Below are positions 30,459 through 40,764 of a stretch of 64,000 nucleotides of DNA, piece by piece. Below the pieces are notes generated by a model. That model searched no databases. It was not told the DNA's origin and saw nothing but the letters and a program-made list of their open reading frames with translations. The translations under genes and the position numbers were made by a program. This DNA comes from CADEEN01 sp963840805 (lineage in GTDB: Bacteria; Pseudomonadota; Gammaproteobacteria; Burkholderiales; Burkholderiaceae_C): assembly GCA_963840805.1 (NCBI GenBank), contig CAWJAJ010000011.1:372001-436000 (forward strand), read 5' to 3'. Every line of letters starts with the position of its first letter. The first letter of the stretch is position 1.

Positions 30459-31457
30459 ATGAGCCCGCTGGGCCGCCCCGAGGGCGAATTCCGTCGTGCA
30501 CAGCACGAAGGCCGGCCACTGAACGAACCCCGGTGGATCGGGCTGGCCGGCCCCACGGCCAGCGGCAAGAGTGCGATCGCGCTGGCGCTGGCCGACCGCG
30601 TGCCGCTCGAGATCGTCAGCGTCGACTCGGCGCTGGTCTACCGCGGCATGGACATCGGCACTGCCAAACCGAGCGAGGCCGAGCGCGCGGCCGTGCCGCA
30701 CCATCTGATCGACATCCTCGACCCGCGCGAAGCCTACTCGGCCGCGCAGTTCGCCGCCGACGCGACGCGCCTCATCGGCGAGATCCATGCGCGCGGCCGG
30801 CTGCCGCTGCTGGTCGGCGGCACGATGCTGTACTTCAAGATCCTGAGCGACGGCCTCGACGCCCTGCCCGCCGCCGACCCGGCCGTGCGTGCTGCGCTGG
30901 AGGCCGAGGCCTTCGCGCGTGGCTGGCCGGCATTGCACGCCGAACTCGCCCGCGTCGACCCGGCCAGCGCCGCGCGCTTGCCGCCCACCGACGCGCAGCG
31001 CATCGGCCGTGCGCTCGAGGTCTTTCGCATCAGCGGCCGCACGCTGTCGAGCTTCCACACAGCACCGCGCGCGGCGCGGGCGCCGGCGCTGATCGCGCTC
31101 GAGCCGACCTCGCGCGCCTGGCTGCATGAGCGCATCGCAGCACGCTTCGATGCCATGCTCGCGCACGGCTTCCTCGACGAGGTGCGTGCGCTGCGTGCGC
31201 GCCGCGACCTGCACGCCGGCCTGCCGTCGATGCGTTGCGTCGGCTACCGCCAGGCCTGGGCCGCGCTCGACGAAGGCCTGACCGGCGATGCGCTGCAGGC
31301 CGCGGTGCGCGAGCGCGGCATCGCCGCGACGCGCCAGCTCGCCAAGCGCCAGTTGACCTGGCTGCGCGGCATGCCGCAGCGTGTCGTCGTGGCTGCGACG
31401 CCGACGATGCGGCGGCGCAGGTGGCATGCGGCCGTCCGGCGATGGCTGAGCGCGTGA
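30459..31457 (+). CDS. miaA: tRNA dimethylallyltransferase
   Basis: Adds dimethylallyl to A37 of tRNAs reading UNN codons. It has 332 intact residues. The P-loop is LAGPTASGKSAIALAL; the DSALVYRGMDIGTAKPS and LVGGTMLYFKIL segments and SMRCVGYRQAW are family-diagnostic. The first 22 residues before PRWIGLAG are unconserved, so a later start is possible, but no better start codon is visible. Its 3' end overlaps the start of the downstream ABC ATPase gene by 16 bp. mutL, a common neighbour of miaA in other bacteria, is 7 kb away here. Confidence 0.95.
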   Translation: MSPLGRPEGEFRRAQHEGRPLNEPRWIGLAGPTASGKSAIALALADRVPLEIVSVDSALVYRGMDIGTAKPSEAERAAVPHHLIDILDPREAYSAAQFAADATRLIGEIHARGRLPLLVGGTMLYFKILSDGLDALPAADPAVRAALEAEAFARGWPALHAELARVDPASAARLPPTDAQRIGRALEVFRISGRTLSSFHTAPRAARAPALIALEPTSRAWLHERIAARFDAMLAHGFLDEVRALRARRDLHAGLPSMRCVGYRQAWAALDEGLTGDALQAAVRERGIAATRQLAKRQLTWLRGMPQRVVVAATPTMRRRRWHAAVRRWLSA

Positions 31458-32114
31458 CCGGCCCGCTGCTGCGCGTCGAACGCCTCGCCAAGCACTATGG
31501 CGGCGTACCGGTGTTCGAGCAGGTGTCGTTCGAGGTCGCACGCGGCGAGCTGGTGGCGATCCTCGGCGAATCGGGGGTCGGCAAGTCGACGCTGCTCAAT
31601 GCGCTGGCCGGCCTGGATGCGCCGAACGCCGGCCGTGTCGAACTCGGCGGCCGCGCGCTGCACGGCCTGGACGACACCACGCTCGCGCACTGGCGACGCG
31701 CGCACGTCGGCTTCGTGTTCCAGGCCTTTCACGTGCTGCCGCACCTGACGGTGGCGCAGAACATCGCGCTGCCGCTGCTGCTGCTCGGCCGACCCGACCC
31801 CGCACGCGTGCGGCGCGATGCTGGCCGCCGTCGGCCTGGCCGGGTTCGACGCGCGGCTGCCGCGCACGCTGTCGGGCGGCCAGTTGCAGCGCGTGGCGAT
31901 CGCGCGCGCGCTGGTGCACCGGCCGCCGCTGGTGCTGGCCGACGAGCCCACCGGCAACCTCGACCCCGACACCGCCGAGCGGGTGATGGACCTGCTCGCC
32001 ACGCAGGTGCGTGCCGAGGGTGCGGCCTGCGTGCTGGTGACGCATTCGCTGCACGCCGCGGCACGCGCCGACCGCGTGCTGCGGCTCGCGGCCCACGGCA
32101 TCGAGGACGCCTGA
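31442..32114 (+). CDS. ABC transporter ATPase, LolD/AttE-like, one indel
   Basis: ATPase of a MacB/LolCDE-type transporter. Walker A is GESGVGKST, signature LSGGQLQRVAIARAL, Walker B LVLADEPTGNLD, with the family loop GFVFQAFHVLPHLTVAQN. An extra base near 31815 breaks the frame at DPARV-DAMLAAVGLAGFD. Length is about 223 residues. It overlaps miaA upstream, and its TGA shares a base with the ATG of the permease gene (TGATG). The set ATPase-permease-AttH follows the attEFGH layout of Agrobacterium; that name is by context and family, not by close identity. Confidence 0.85.
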
Positions 32115-34652
32115 TGACGACGCGCCCGGCGCCGGGCATCCGCACCCCCGCGCTGCTGCGGCGCGTTGACGCTGCCGGAGTGGCGCGCGCACCCGCTGCG
32201 CCAGGCGCTGGCGCTGCTGGCGGTGGCGCTCGGCGTGGCGCTGGCGTTCTCGGTGCACCTGATCAACCAGTCGGCGCTGGCCGAGTTCTCGGCGGCGGTG
32301 CGCGCGGCCAACGGCGAGCCCGACGCGAGCCTCGCCTGCGCGCAGCGCGACGGCTGCGACGACGCGCTGTTCGACGCGCTGGCCACGCGCAGCCCGCGAT
32401 CACGCTGGCCAGCCCGGTGGTCGAGATCGACAGCTACGCCATCGGCCGTGACGGCCAGCGCGTCGCGCTGAAGCTGATCGGCATCGACGCCCTGCAGGTC
32501 GCGGCCGTGGCGCCGGCGCTGCTGCCGCACGCGGCCGACGCCAGCCGAGCGCACCGCCGCGCATCGACCCCGATGCGGTGTTCCTCAACGCCAGCGCCCG
32601 GCAGCGACTGGGTGTCGCGCCGGGCGGCACGCTGCGCGTGCAGCATGGCCTGGCCACGGTGGCGTTGCGCGTCGCCGGCGACGTCGCGGCGGGCGGCGCG
32701 GCGCTGGCGGTGATGGACATCGCCGGCGCGCAAGCGCATTTCGGCTTCGAGGGCCGGCTCGACGCGCATCGACCTGCGGCTGGCGGCGGGCGCACGCGCC
32801 GAGGCTTTGAGCGCCGGCGCTGCCGCCCGGCTGGACCGTCGCCGCGGCCGACGACGCGGCGCAGCGCGTGGCCAACGTCTCGCGCGCCTACCGCGTCAAC
32901 CTCACGGTGCTGGCGCTGGTGGCCTTGTTCGTCGGTGCGTTCCTGGTCTTCTCGGTGCTGGCGCTGTCGGTCGCGCAGCGCACGCCGGGCCTGGCGCTGC
33001 TCGGCGTGCTCGGTCTGTCGGCCGCCGAACGCGGCCGCGCTGGTGATTGCCGAGTGCACGCTGCTCGGCATCGCCGGCAGCGTGGTCGGGGTCGCCGCCG
33101 GCACGCTGCTGGCGCAGGCTGCACTGCGCTGGCTGGCGGGCGACCTCGGCGGCGGCTACTTCCCCGGCGTGGCGCCGGCACTGGCGTTCTCGTGGCCCGG
33201 TGCACTGGCGTTCGCCGCGCTCGGCACCGCGGCGGCACTGGTCGGCGGCTGGCTGCCGGCGCGGCAGGCGGCGGCGCTCGCACCGGCCCAGGCCCTGAAG
33301 GGTCTCGGCGGCACGCAACGCAGCGGCAAGGCGGCCTGGCGCGGGCCGGTGCTGCTGCTCGCCGGCGTGCTGCTGGCGCTGATGCCGCCGATCGCCGGCC
33401 TGCCGCTCGCCGCCTACGCCTCGGTGGCGCTGCTGCTGGTCGGCGGCATCGCCTGCGTGCCGGCGCTGGTCGGCTCGCTGCTGGCGCGTGCCGGCACGGC
33501 CTCGTCGCCGCTGGCGCTGCTGGCGCTGCAGCGCGCGCGCCACGAGCGCGACGCCGCCACCGTCGCCGTCGCCGGCGTGGTCGCGAGCCTGGCGCTCGCG
33601 GTCGCGCTGACGGTGATGGTGGCGAGCTTTCGCGACGGCGTGGCGCGCTGGCTCGACCAGGTGCTGCCGGCCGACCTGTACGTGCGCACGGCGGCCAGCA
33701 GCGTGGCCAGCGACCAGGCCTTCCTGCCGCCGGACTTCGTCGCGGGCGTGGCGGCGCTGCCCGGCGTGGCACGGGTCGAAGCGTCGCGCAACCGCGCGCT
33801 CGTGCTCGACCCGGCGCGGCCCGCCGTGACGCTGATCGCGCGGCCGCTCGCCGACCCGGCACGCAGCCTGCCGCTGCTGGCGCCGCCGCTGGCAGCCGCC
33901 CGCCTGCCCGGCATCTACGTCAGCGAGGCGATGGCCACGCTGTATGACCTGCAGCCCGGCAGCACGCTGGCGCTGCCGATCGGCGGCCAGCCCGGTGACG
34001 GTGCAGGTGCTCGGCATCTGGCGCGACTATGCGCGCCAGTTCGGCGCCATGGCCATCGACGGCCAGCGCCTACCGGCGACTGAGCGGCGACACGCGCAGC
34101 AACGACCTGGCGCTGTGGCTCGCGCCCGGCGCGCGCGTCGACGACGTGCAGCGCGCGTTGCGCACGCTGGCCGGCGAGCCGTCGCTGCTCGATTTCGTGG
34201 CGACGACGCAGCTGCGCGTGCTGTCGCTGGCGATCTTCGACCGCAGCTTCGCCGTCACCTACTACCTGCAGGCGGTGGCCATCGCGATCGGCCTGGCCGG
34301 CATCGCCGCCAGCTTCTCGGCCCAGGTGCTGGCGCGGCGGCGCGAGTTCGGACTGCTGGTGCACCTGGGCCTGACGCGCGCGCAGATCGTCGGCGTGGTG
34401 GCCGGCGAAGGCGCGGCCTGGACGGCCGCCGGCGCGCTGGCCGGGCTGGCACTGGGCCTGGCCGTCGCGGTGGTGCTGGTCCACGTCGTCAACCCACAGA
34501 GCTTTCACTGGACGATGGAGCTGCTGCTGCCGTGGGGCCGGCTGGCCGCGTTGGCGGCCGCGGTGCTGTTGGCCGGCAGCGCGACGGCCGCGATCAGCGC
34601 GCGCGCCGCCGCGTCGCACGATGCCGTCGCGGCGGTGAAGGAGGACTGGTGA
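32114..34652 (+). CDS. FtsX-like ABC permease (AttF/AttG-like), many indels
   Basis: Large permease of about 845 residues with two FtsX domains. N-terminal helix near WRAHPLRQALALLAVALGVA is followed by a periplasmic core. Then comes a first four-helix bundle (VNLTVLALVALFVGAFLVFS, VIAECTLLGIAGSVVGVAAG), a central hydrophobic pair, and a second bundle (YYLQAVAIAIGLAGIAASFS, LAVAVVLVHVVNPQSF). At least eight single-base breaks occur between 32165 and 34065, more per kilobase than any other gene here, yet protein identity resumes after each. This topology suits extraction of a lipid or lipid-anchored cargo from the inner membrane. Confidence 0.8.
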
Positions 34653-35770
34653 TTCCGCGCCGCGGCCTGCTGGCGCTGGCCGCGCTGGCAGCGGTGCGGA
34701 CCCGCGCGGCGCCAGCGGCCGCGCCGATCGCACCCGCGCCGCTGGTGTTCCCGCGCGACCACGGCGCGCACCCCGAATCGCGCATCGAGTGGTGGTACGC
34801 CACCGGCTGGCTGCACGATGCGCGAGGCCGCCGCCGACACGCCCGGCCTTCGGCTTCCAGCTCACCTTCTTCCGCTCGCGCACCGGCCTGGCGGCCGATC
34901 TGGCCAGCCGCTTCGCCGCGCGCCAGTTGCTGTTCGCCCATGCCGCGCTGACCGACCTGGCCGGCCGGCGACTCGCGCATGCCGAGCGCATCGCACGCTG
35001 GAGCGGCGACGAACGCGCGCCGCGCGCGGCGGCGTCGCAGGCCGACACCCGCGTGCACATCGGCCGACTGGCGGCTACGAGCGCGAAGGCACCGGCGCGG
35101 CCGCCAGCGTCTACGGCGCCACCCTCGGCGACGAGGCGGCCGGCTTCGCCTACCGCCTGGCGCTCGCCACCACCCAGCCGCTTGCTGCTGCAGGGCGACG
35201 CCGGCTTCAGCCGCAAGGGCCCCGACCTGGCCCAGGCCAGCCACTACTACAGCCAGCCGCAGTTGGCGGTGCAGCGGCGAGTTGCGCCACGGCGGCCGCG
35301 AGCGCAGCGTGCGCGGCACGGCCTGGCTCGACCATGAATGGAGCGAGTCGCTGCTGCCCGCCGGTGCCGTCGGCTGGGACTGGATCGGCATCAACCTGGC
35401 CGACGGCGGCGCCCTGACCGCCTTCCGCCTGCGCCGCGCCGATGGCAGCGCCGTGTGGGCCGGCGGCAGCCACCGCGCCGCCGGCGCCGCCACGCGCGTG
35501 TTCGACGCCGGCGAGGTGCGCTTCGAGGCGCTCGCCCACTGGCTGAGCGCCGCCACGCGCGCCCGCTATCCGGTGCATTGGCGCGTGCACACGCCGGCCG
35601 GCGCGTTCGAGCTGCGCGCGCTGCTCGATGGCCAGGAACTCGACAGCCGCAACAGCACCGGCACGGTGTACTGGGAGGGCCTGGCCGAGTTGCGCGACGG
35701 CGCCGGCCGCCAGCGGCTGGGCCTCGGCTACCTCGAGATGACCGGCTACGCCGGCGCGCTGCGGCTGTAA
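34649..35770 (+). CDS. AttH/carotenoid 1,2-hydratase-like (lipocalin-like) protein, several indels
   Basis: Exported protein of about 373 residues. GTG at 34649 overlaps the permease stop. An N-terminal hydrophobic leader precedes FPRDHGAHPESRIEWWYATG, the AttH/CrtC signature; DHEWSESLLPAGAVGWDW and GTVYWEGLAEL are also typical. Single-base breaks lie near 34840, 35070, 35100, 35185 and 35275. Annotation pipelines often call such genes carotenoid hydratase, but no carotenoid genes are nearby; the AttH context of an exporter is the better guide. The substrate is unknown. Confidence 0.82.
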
Positions 35771-35816
35771 ACGCCGAGCGCTTCGTCGGCGCCTGGCGGG
35801 CCCGGCCCAGCCGACG

Positions 35817-36657
35817 TCAGCGCAACTCGACCGGGCGCACCTCGCCGCTGCGGCGCGGCTGCGACGGTACCGTGCGCACGCAGTTGCGGCCGGCGTCCTT
35901 GGCCGCGTAGAGCGCCTGGTCGGCGTCATGGATCAGCGCGCCGAGGCTGTCGTGCACGGCGTCGAGCGCCGCGACGCCGATACTGACCGTCGTTCGCACC
36001 GCCGCCCCGCGCCAATCGAGCACCAATTGCGCGACGCGGTCACGGATGCGTTCAGCCGCATCGAGTGCGCCCGAGCGGATCGGCGTGGGGCAGGAAGACG
36101 ATGAACTCCTCGCCACCGAAACGGCCGAACAGGTCGGGCTGGCGCAGCGTTTCGCCGATCACACGGGCGATCTCGCGCAGCATCAGGTCGCCGGCCAGGT
36201 GGCCGTGCCGGTCGTTGACGTCCTTGAAGTGATCGACGTCGATCATCAGCATCGCCGCCCCCATGTCGTAGCGGCGGCAGCGCGCCCACTCGCGCTCGGT
36301 CAAGACGAGGAACTGCCGTCGGTTGTGCACGCCCGTCAGTTCGTCGCGCGTGGCCAGCACATCGAGTTGCGCCCGCTTGGCCTCGAGTTCGGCCACCATC
36401 CGCATCAGCGGCCAGGCCACCAGCGGGGTGATCGTCATCGCCGTCAACAGCGCGGCAGCACCGACTGCCCACGGTGCAGCGTCGGCCATCAGCAGCCACA
36501 CGGCGAACGACGGCAGCAGAGCGACCACCGCAGCGGCCAACGTCAACAGGACCGTGGCGCGCACGGGGCCCAGCGCCAGCGCGAGCCGGTGCATGCGCAC
36601 CCGATGGGCCTGCAACATCGAGCGTGCAAGGATGACAGGGGGCGGCGGGCGATCCAT
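35817..36657 (-). CDS. diguanylate cyclase (GGDEF), one indel
   Basis: Membrane-bound enzyme making cyclic di-GMP from two GTP. Two hydrophobic segments (ATVLLTLAAAVVALLPSFAVW and VGAAALLTAMTITPLVAW) precede a single GGDEF domain (DELTGVHNRRQFL, MLMIDVDHFKDVND). The active site is GGEEF, and the RxxD product-inhibition site is present five residues before it (RQPD), so activity should be feedback-limited. An extra base near 36085 splits HADPLGR from ALDAAERIRDRVA. About 279 residues. No sensory domain beyond the membrane part is seen. Confidence 0.92.
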
Positions 36658-36762
36658 CTTGTGCGCTATTCGACCACAGACCGCGCCGCTTGAAGCGTCC
36701 GCGCGACGTGAACGCCGCCCGCAACCGTGTCGGATGTGGCGGGCGCGCCGCAGCGCGGCACG

Positions 36763-38644
36763 ATGGCCGATAGACTGACGACCGTGCCGACCGCCCCGAC
36801 CGCCGCCCGCGCCCCCGCCGCGATACCGCGCCCGCCGGCGCCGCCGGCCGCCGCCGCTTCGCCGCGCTCGCTGAGCGGCCTGCTGCCCTTCCTGCGCCCG
36901 TACCGCGGCCGCATCGCGCTGGCTGTTCTGTTCCTGGTGCTGGCTGCGGCCAGCACGCTGGTGCTGCCGGTGGCGCTGAAGTCGCTGATCGACAGCGGCC
37001 TGGTGGCGGCCGAACCGGGCGAGCGCGTGATGGCGCTGCGCGGTCACTTCTTCGCGCTGTTCGCTGGTCGGCGCGGCACTGGGCTTGTTTTCGGCAGCGC
37101 GCTTCTACATGGTCAGCTGGCTCGGCGAGCGCGTCACGGCCGACCTGCGCAACGCCGTCTATGCCCACGTGGTCGAGCAAAGCCCCGAGTTCTTCGAGAC
37201 CACGCAGACCGGCGAGGTGTTGTCGCGGCTGACGACCGACACCACGCTGGTGCAGACCGTCGTCGGCTCGAGCCTCAGCATGGGCCTGCGCAACACCGTG
37301 ATGGGCATCGGCGCGCTGGGCATGCTGGTGATCACCAACCCCTACGTGATGACGCAGGTGCTCGGCATCCTGGTGCTGGTGGTGCTGCCCAGCGCCTACT
37401 TCGGCCGCCGCGTGCGCAAGCTCTCGCGCGCCAGCCAGGACCGCGTGGCCGATTCGAGCGCGATCGCCGCCGAGGTGCTGAACGCTATTCCCGTGGTGCA
37501 GAGCTACACCCAGGAGCGGCGCGAAGCGGCGCGCTTTGCCGTCGCCACCGAGAACGCCTTCGACACGGCAAGGAAGCGCACGCGCGTGCGCGCGATGCTG
37601 GTGGCCTTCATCATCACCGCCACCTTCGGCGCGCTGCTGTGGGGCCTGTACCAGGGCACGCGGGCGGTGCTGGCCGGGCAGATCAGCGCCGGGCACCTCG
37701 GGCCAGACCGTCGTCTACGTGCTGATCCTGGTGTCCAGCGTGGCGGTGCTGTCGGAGGTCTACGGCGACCTGCTGCGCGCCGCCGGCGCCACCGAGCGGC
37801 TGATGGAGTTGCTGCAGTCGCGCTCGCCGGTGATCGAGCCCGCGCAGCCGCGCGCGCTGCCGCCGGCGCAGGGCGGCTCGTCGGTGCGGCTCGACGACGT
37901 GACATTCCACTACCCGTCGCGGCCGCAGCACGCCGCGCTGCGCGAGATGAGCCTGGACGTGCGGCCCGGCGAGACGGTGGCCCTGGTCGGCCCCAGCGGC
38001 GCCGGCAAGAGCACGGTGTTCCAGCTGCTGCTGCGCTTCTACGACGCGCAGCACGGCAGCGTGGCGATCGACGGCGTGCCGGTGCGCGACGTCGCGCTGG
38101 CCGAACTGCGCCAGCGCGTGGGCATCGTGCCGCAGGACAGCGTGGTGTTCTCGACCAGCGCGCTGGAGAACATCCGCTATGGCCGCCCCGACGGCCAGCG
38201 ACGACGAGGTGATCGCCGCGGCCAGGGCCGCCTTCGCGCACGACTTCATCAGCCGCGCTGCCCGAGGGCTACGCGACCTTCCTCGGCGAACGCGGCGTGC
38301 GCCTGTCGGGCGGCCAGCGCCAGCGCATCGCGATCGCGCGCGCGATGCTGAAGAACCCGCCGCTGCTGCTGCTCGACGAAGCCACCAGCGCGCTCGACGC
38401 CGAGAGCGAGCGCATGGTGCAGGCCGCCCTCGAATCGGCGATGCGCGGCCGCACCACGCTGGTCATCGCCCACCGCCTGGCCACCGTGCAGCGCGCCGAC
38501 CGCATCGTCGTGCTCGACCACGGCCGCATCGTCGACACCGGCACGCATGCCGAGCTGGTGGCGCGCGGCGGGCTGTACGCGCGGCTGGCGGCGATGCAGT
38601 TCGAGCTGGAGCCGGCAACGCCACGGGATAATTCGATGACATGA
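36763..38644 (+). CDS. MsbA-like ABC transporter, fused permease and ATPase, four indels
   Basis: Half-transporter of about 625 residues for lipid or drug export. After a Pro/Ala-rich start come six membrane helices (LSGLLPFLRPYRGRIALAVL, RNTVMGIGALGMLVITN). The ATPase follows with GPSGAGKST, LSGGQRQRIAIARAM and LLLLDEATSALD. Extra bases near 37065, 37695, 38195 and 38255 break the frame; each removal restores the family sequence. Its stop overlaps the ATG of thyA. Resemblance is to MsbA/LmrA-type exporters; the substrate cannot be read from sequence. Confidence 0.87.
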
Positions 38645-39453
38645 CGCGCCCGATCCGCTCGCAGTACGAAGACTGCATGCGCCACGTGGCCGAGCACGGC
38701 GTGGCCAAGGCCGACCGCACCGGCACCGGCACGACGCAGCGTGTTCGGCCACCAGATGCGCTTCGACCTGACCGAAGGCTTCCCGCTGGTGACGACCAAG
38801 AAGGTGCACCTGAAGTCGATCATCCTCGAGCTGCTGTGGTTCCTGCGCGGCGACGGCAACGCGCGCTGGCTGCAGGAGCGCGGCGTGACGATCTGGAACG
38901 AATGGGCCAAGCCCGACGGCGACCTCGGCCCGGTCTACGGCGTGCAGTGGCGCTCGTGGCCGACGCCCGACGGCGGCCACATCGACCAGATCGCCGAGGT
39001 CGTCGAAGCAGCTCAAGACCAACCCCGATTCGCGCCGCATCATCGTCAGCGCCTGGAACGTGGCCGAGCTGCCGAAGATGGCGCTGATGCCGTGCCATGC
39101 GTTCTTCCAGTTCTACGTCGCCGAACGGCAAGCTGAGCTGCCAGCTCTACCAGCGCAGCGCCGACATGTTCCTCGGCGTGCCGTTCAACATCGCCAGCTA
39201 CGCGCTGCTGACGCACATGCTGGCGCAGCAGTGCGATCTGGGCGTCGGCGACTTCATCTGGACCGGCGGCGACTGCCACATCTACAGCAACCACCGCGAG
39301 CAGGTGGCGCTGCAACTGAGCCGCGAGCCGCGGCCCTACCCGACGCTGGTGATCAAGCGCCGGCCGGCGTCGATCTTCGACTACGACTACGAGGACTTCG
39401 CCGTCGAGGGCTACGACCCGCACCCGGCGATCAAGGCGCCGGTGGCGGTGTAG
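38641..39453 (+). CDS. thyA: thymidylate synthase, three indels
   Basis: Makes dTMP from dUMP with methylene-tetrahydrofolate, linking it to the one-carbon units from the gcv operon. The catalytic Cys is in ALMPCHAFFQFYV; GLPFNIASY is present as GVPFNIASYALL and the C-terminus is IFDYDYEDFAVEGYDPHP plus IKAPVAV. About 270 residues. Extra bases near 38742, 39005 and 39122 break the frame in ways that plain deletion repairs, and an essential gene would not tolerate them. Its last 123 bp recur 752 bp downstream. Confidence 0.95.
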
Positions 39454-39527
39454 CGATCGCGCGGCCGTTGCCGCGAGGCTCTTCGTGCCGGCGCCATCGC
39501 CCCCCCCTGATCGTCGGGCCCGTGAGA

Positions 39528-39556
39528 TTGAACTGGGCGGCGCTGCGCACCACAAT
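39528..39556 (+). promoter_or_regulatory. candidate sigma-70 promoter for the small secreted-protein gene
   Basis: TTGAAC (39528-39533) and CACAAT (39551-39556) are separated by 17 bp, each matching four of six consensus bases, 46 bp before the ATG at 39603. It would let the gene between the two thyA tails be expressed on its own. Confidence 0.4.
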
Positions 39557-39602
39557 CGCTGCTGCAAGCCCCCGCACCCGCAACGGCACTGGAGACGAGA
39601 CC

Positions 39603-40064
39603 ATGAGGATCCGTATCGCGATAACCGCCTTCACCTGCGCGCTCGGCGCCGTGCTCGCGCTGCCAGCGCATGGACAGCAACTGGTACTGCGCGACCTCGA
39701 CCCGAAGAAGCCGCGAAAGTTGACCAAAGACGAAGTCACGCAACTGATGGCCGGCGCCAAGGTCTCGCGGGTCAGCGCCCTTGGCAACGGCCACATCTGG
39801 ACCAACGATCCGGGCGGCACCTTCGTGATTTCATCCGACAACAGGGGCGGCGGCGTCCCCGTCAATGCCGCTGGGCGCCCCTCGACTGCGCTGGGCAAGT
39901 GGCATATCTCCGACGACGGCCGTTATTGCGTCCTCATCGAGTGGAAATCGGTGCCGACCGAGGAGTGGTGCCGGTTCGTGTTCGACACCAGCGACGGCTA
40001 CTACACCGCGCGCTCGGACTCCGTGGGAACGGAGCGGGTCTTCAAGCTCGACATCAAGAAGTAG
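39603..40064 (+). CDS. small secreted protein, DUF995-like
   Basis: Protein of 153 residues with a signal peptide (residues 1 to about 24, ending LPAHGQQ). The mature part opens with KLTKDEVTQLMAGAKVSR, then GNGHIWTNDPGGTFVISSDN, GKWHISDDGRYCVLIEWKS and EEWCRFVF. This matches my memory of DUF995-type periplasmic proteins, in which a short helix precedes a beta-rich body with two cysteines. Function is unknown. It is the only gene between the true thyA tail and its second copy, so it may have arrived as a cassette. The gene has no frame errors, unlike thyA. Confidence 0.75.
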   Translation: MRIRIAITAFTCALGAVLALPAHGQQLVLRDLDPKKPRKLTKDEVTQLMAGAKVSRVSALGNGHIWTNDPGGTFVISSDNRGGGVPVNAAGRPSTALGKWHISDDGRYCVLIEWKSVPTEEWCRFVFDTSDGYYTARSDSVGTERVFKLDIKK

Positions 40065-40082
40065 TCCAGCGCCGTGTGCGCG

Positions 40083-40205
40083 TGGCCCGACCCCACGCTG
40101 GTGAATAGGAGGCGGCCGGCGTCGATCTTCGACTACGAGTGCGAGGACTTCGCCGTCGAGGGCTACGACCCGCACCCGGCGATCAAGGCGCCGGTGGCGG
40201 TGTAG
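40083..40205 (+). pseudogene. thyA 3'-end fragment, second copy 752 bp after the first
   Basis: Positions 39331-39453 of thyA align without gaps to 40083-40205. The last 93 bp (39361-39453 against 40113-40205) differ at two positions only, changing DYDYED to DYECED. The preceding 30 bp are clearly diverged but still in the ThyA frame: WPDPTLVNRRRP against RPYPTLVIKRRP. There is no start codon with the rest of the gene, so this is a remnant. The sharp change in identity inside the fragment suggests a foreign thyA end partly overwritten by recombination. Confidence 0.9.
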
Positions 40206-40241
40206 GCAGCCCGTCTTGCTCTGGAGCAGCTAGCGGCTGCG

Positions 40242-40493
40242 CTACACCTCGCCGCGGTGACCGACGCGGATCACCTCCACGACGATGCGCTCATCCTGGA
40301 TCTCGTACACGATGCGGTACACGCCCTGGCGCACCCGGTACAGCTCGGCGCCGCTGAGCTTTTCGCAGCCCGGCGCCCGGGGGTCGTCACGCAGGGCCTC
40401 GATGCGCGCCAGGATGCGCTTGACGTCGGCCTTCGGGATGCCGCGCAGGTCCTTCGCGACCGAAGGCCTGACGCGCAGTTCATAGCGTGCCAT
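40242..40493 (-). CDS. RelE/ParE family toxin
   Basis: Toxin of 83 residues, type II toxin-antitoxin. The pattern ARYELRVRPSVAKDLRGIPK, RILARIEALRDDP and YRVRQGVYRIVYEIQDERI is that of RelE-fold mRNA interferases; C-terminal VEVIRVGHRGEV completes the fold. Its start overlaps the antitoxin end by 14 bp, on the same strand, antitoxin first, so translation is coupled. It lies 36 bp from the thyA remnant, converging on it. RelE versus ParE activity cannot be decided from sequence alone. Confidence 0.9.
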   Translation of the reverse strand: MARYELRVRPSVAKDLRGIPKADVKRILARIEALRDDPRAPGCEKLSGAELYRVRQGVYRIVYEIQDERIVVEVIRVGHRGEV

Positions 40494-40716
40494 CGGCCTT
40501 GAGCTTGGCCAGGAAGTCTTCGTAGCTCAGCGCGCGCTCCTTGGCACGGCCGCGCACGGCGGCCAGGTCTTCCTGGTCTTCGCGCAGGGCCTGGCGCAGC
40601 GCCTCGTTGACGATGTCGGACATGCTGCGCTGGCTGTACGCCGCCTTCAGGCGCAGCGCCTGGTGCAGATCGGGCGCCAGATAAACGGTCGAGCGGACGG
40701 CTTCGGTGGCGGACAT
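40480..40716 (-). CDS. ribbon-helix-helix antitoxin
   Basis: Antitoxin of 78 residues. The N-terminal part SATEAVRSTVYLAPDLHQAL with SQRSMSDIVNEAL is a CopG/ribbon-helix-helix DNA-binding fold; the C-terminal tail LSYEDFLAKLKADGTL would wrap the toxin. ATG at 40716 is used since the fold begins there; an upstream in-frame start would add 14 residues from the promoter region. The protein should repress its own operon, for which a palindrome at 40751-40764 is available. Confidence 0.88.
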   Translation of the reverse strand: MSATEAVRSTVYLAPDLHQALRLKAAYSQRSMSDIVNEALRQALREDQEDLAAVRGRAKERALSYEDFLAKLKADGTL

Positions 40717-40750
40717 GGTGGACCTTCGGTCGATGGTGACAAGGCAACAT

Positions 40751-40764
40751 AACATCATGACGTT
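40751..40764. promoter_or_regulatory. candidate operator of the toxin-antitoxin operon
   Basis: AACATCATGACGTT is a 14-bp near-perfect palindrome (one mismatched pair) lying 35 bp upstream of the antitoxin start. Ribbon-helix-helix antitoxins bind such short dyads. It is also where the TA upstream region meets unrelated accessory sequence. Confidence 0.5.

Noticed and set aside
34649..35770. Carotenoid 1,2-hydratase as the functional call
   Set aside because: No carotenoid genes are nearby, and the gene overlaps an FtsX-type exporter as in attEFGH. The AttH-type label is safer.
39454..40112. Integron cassette with an attC site around the DUF995-like gene
   Set aside because: The flanking repeats are thyA coding sequence, not a hairpin recombination site with the conserved core, and no integrase is present.
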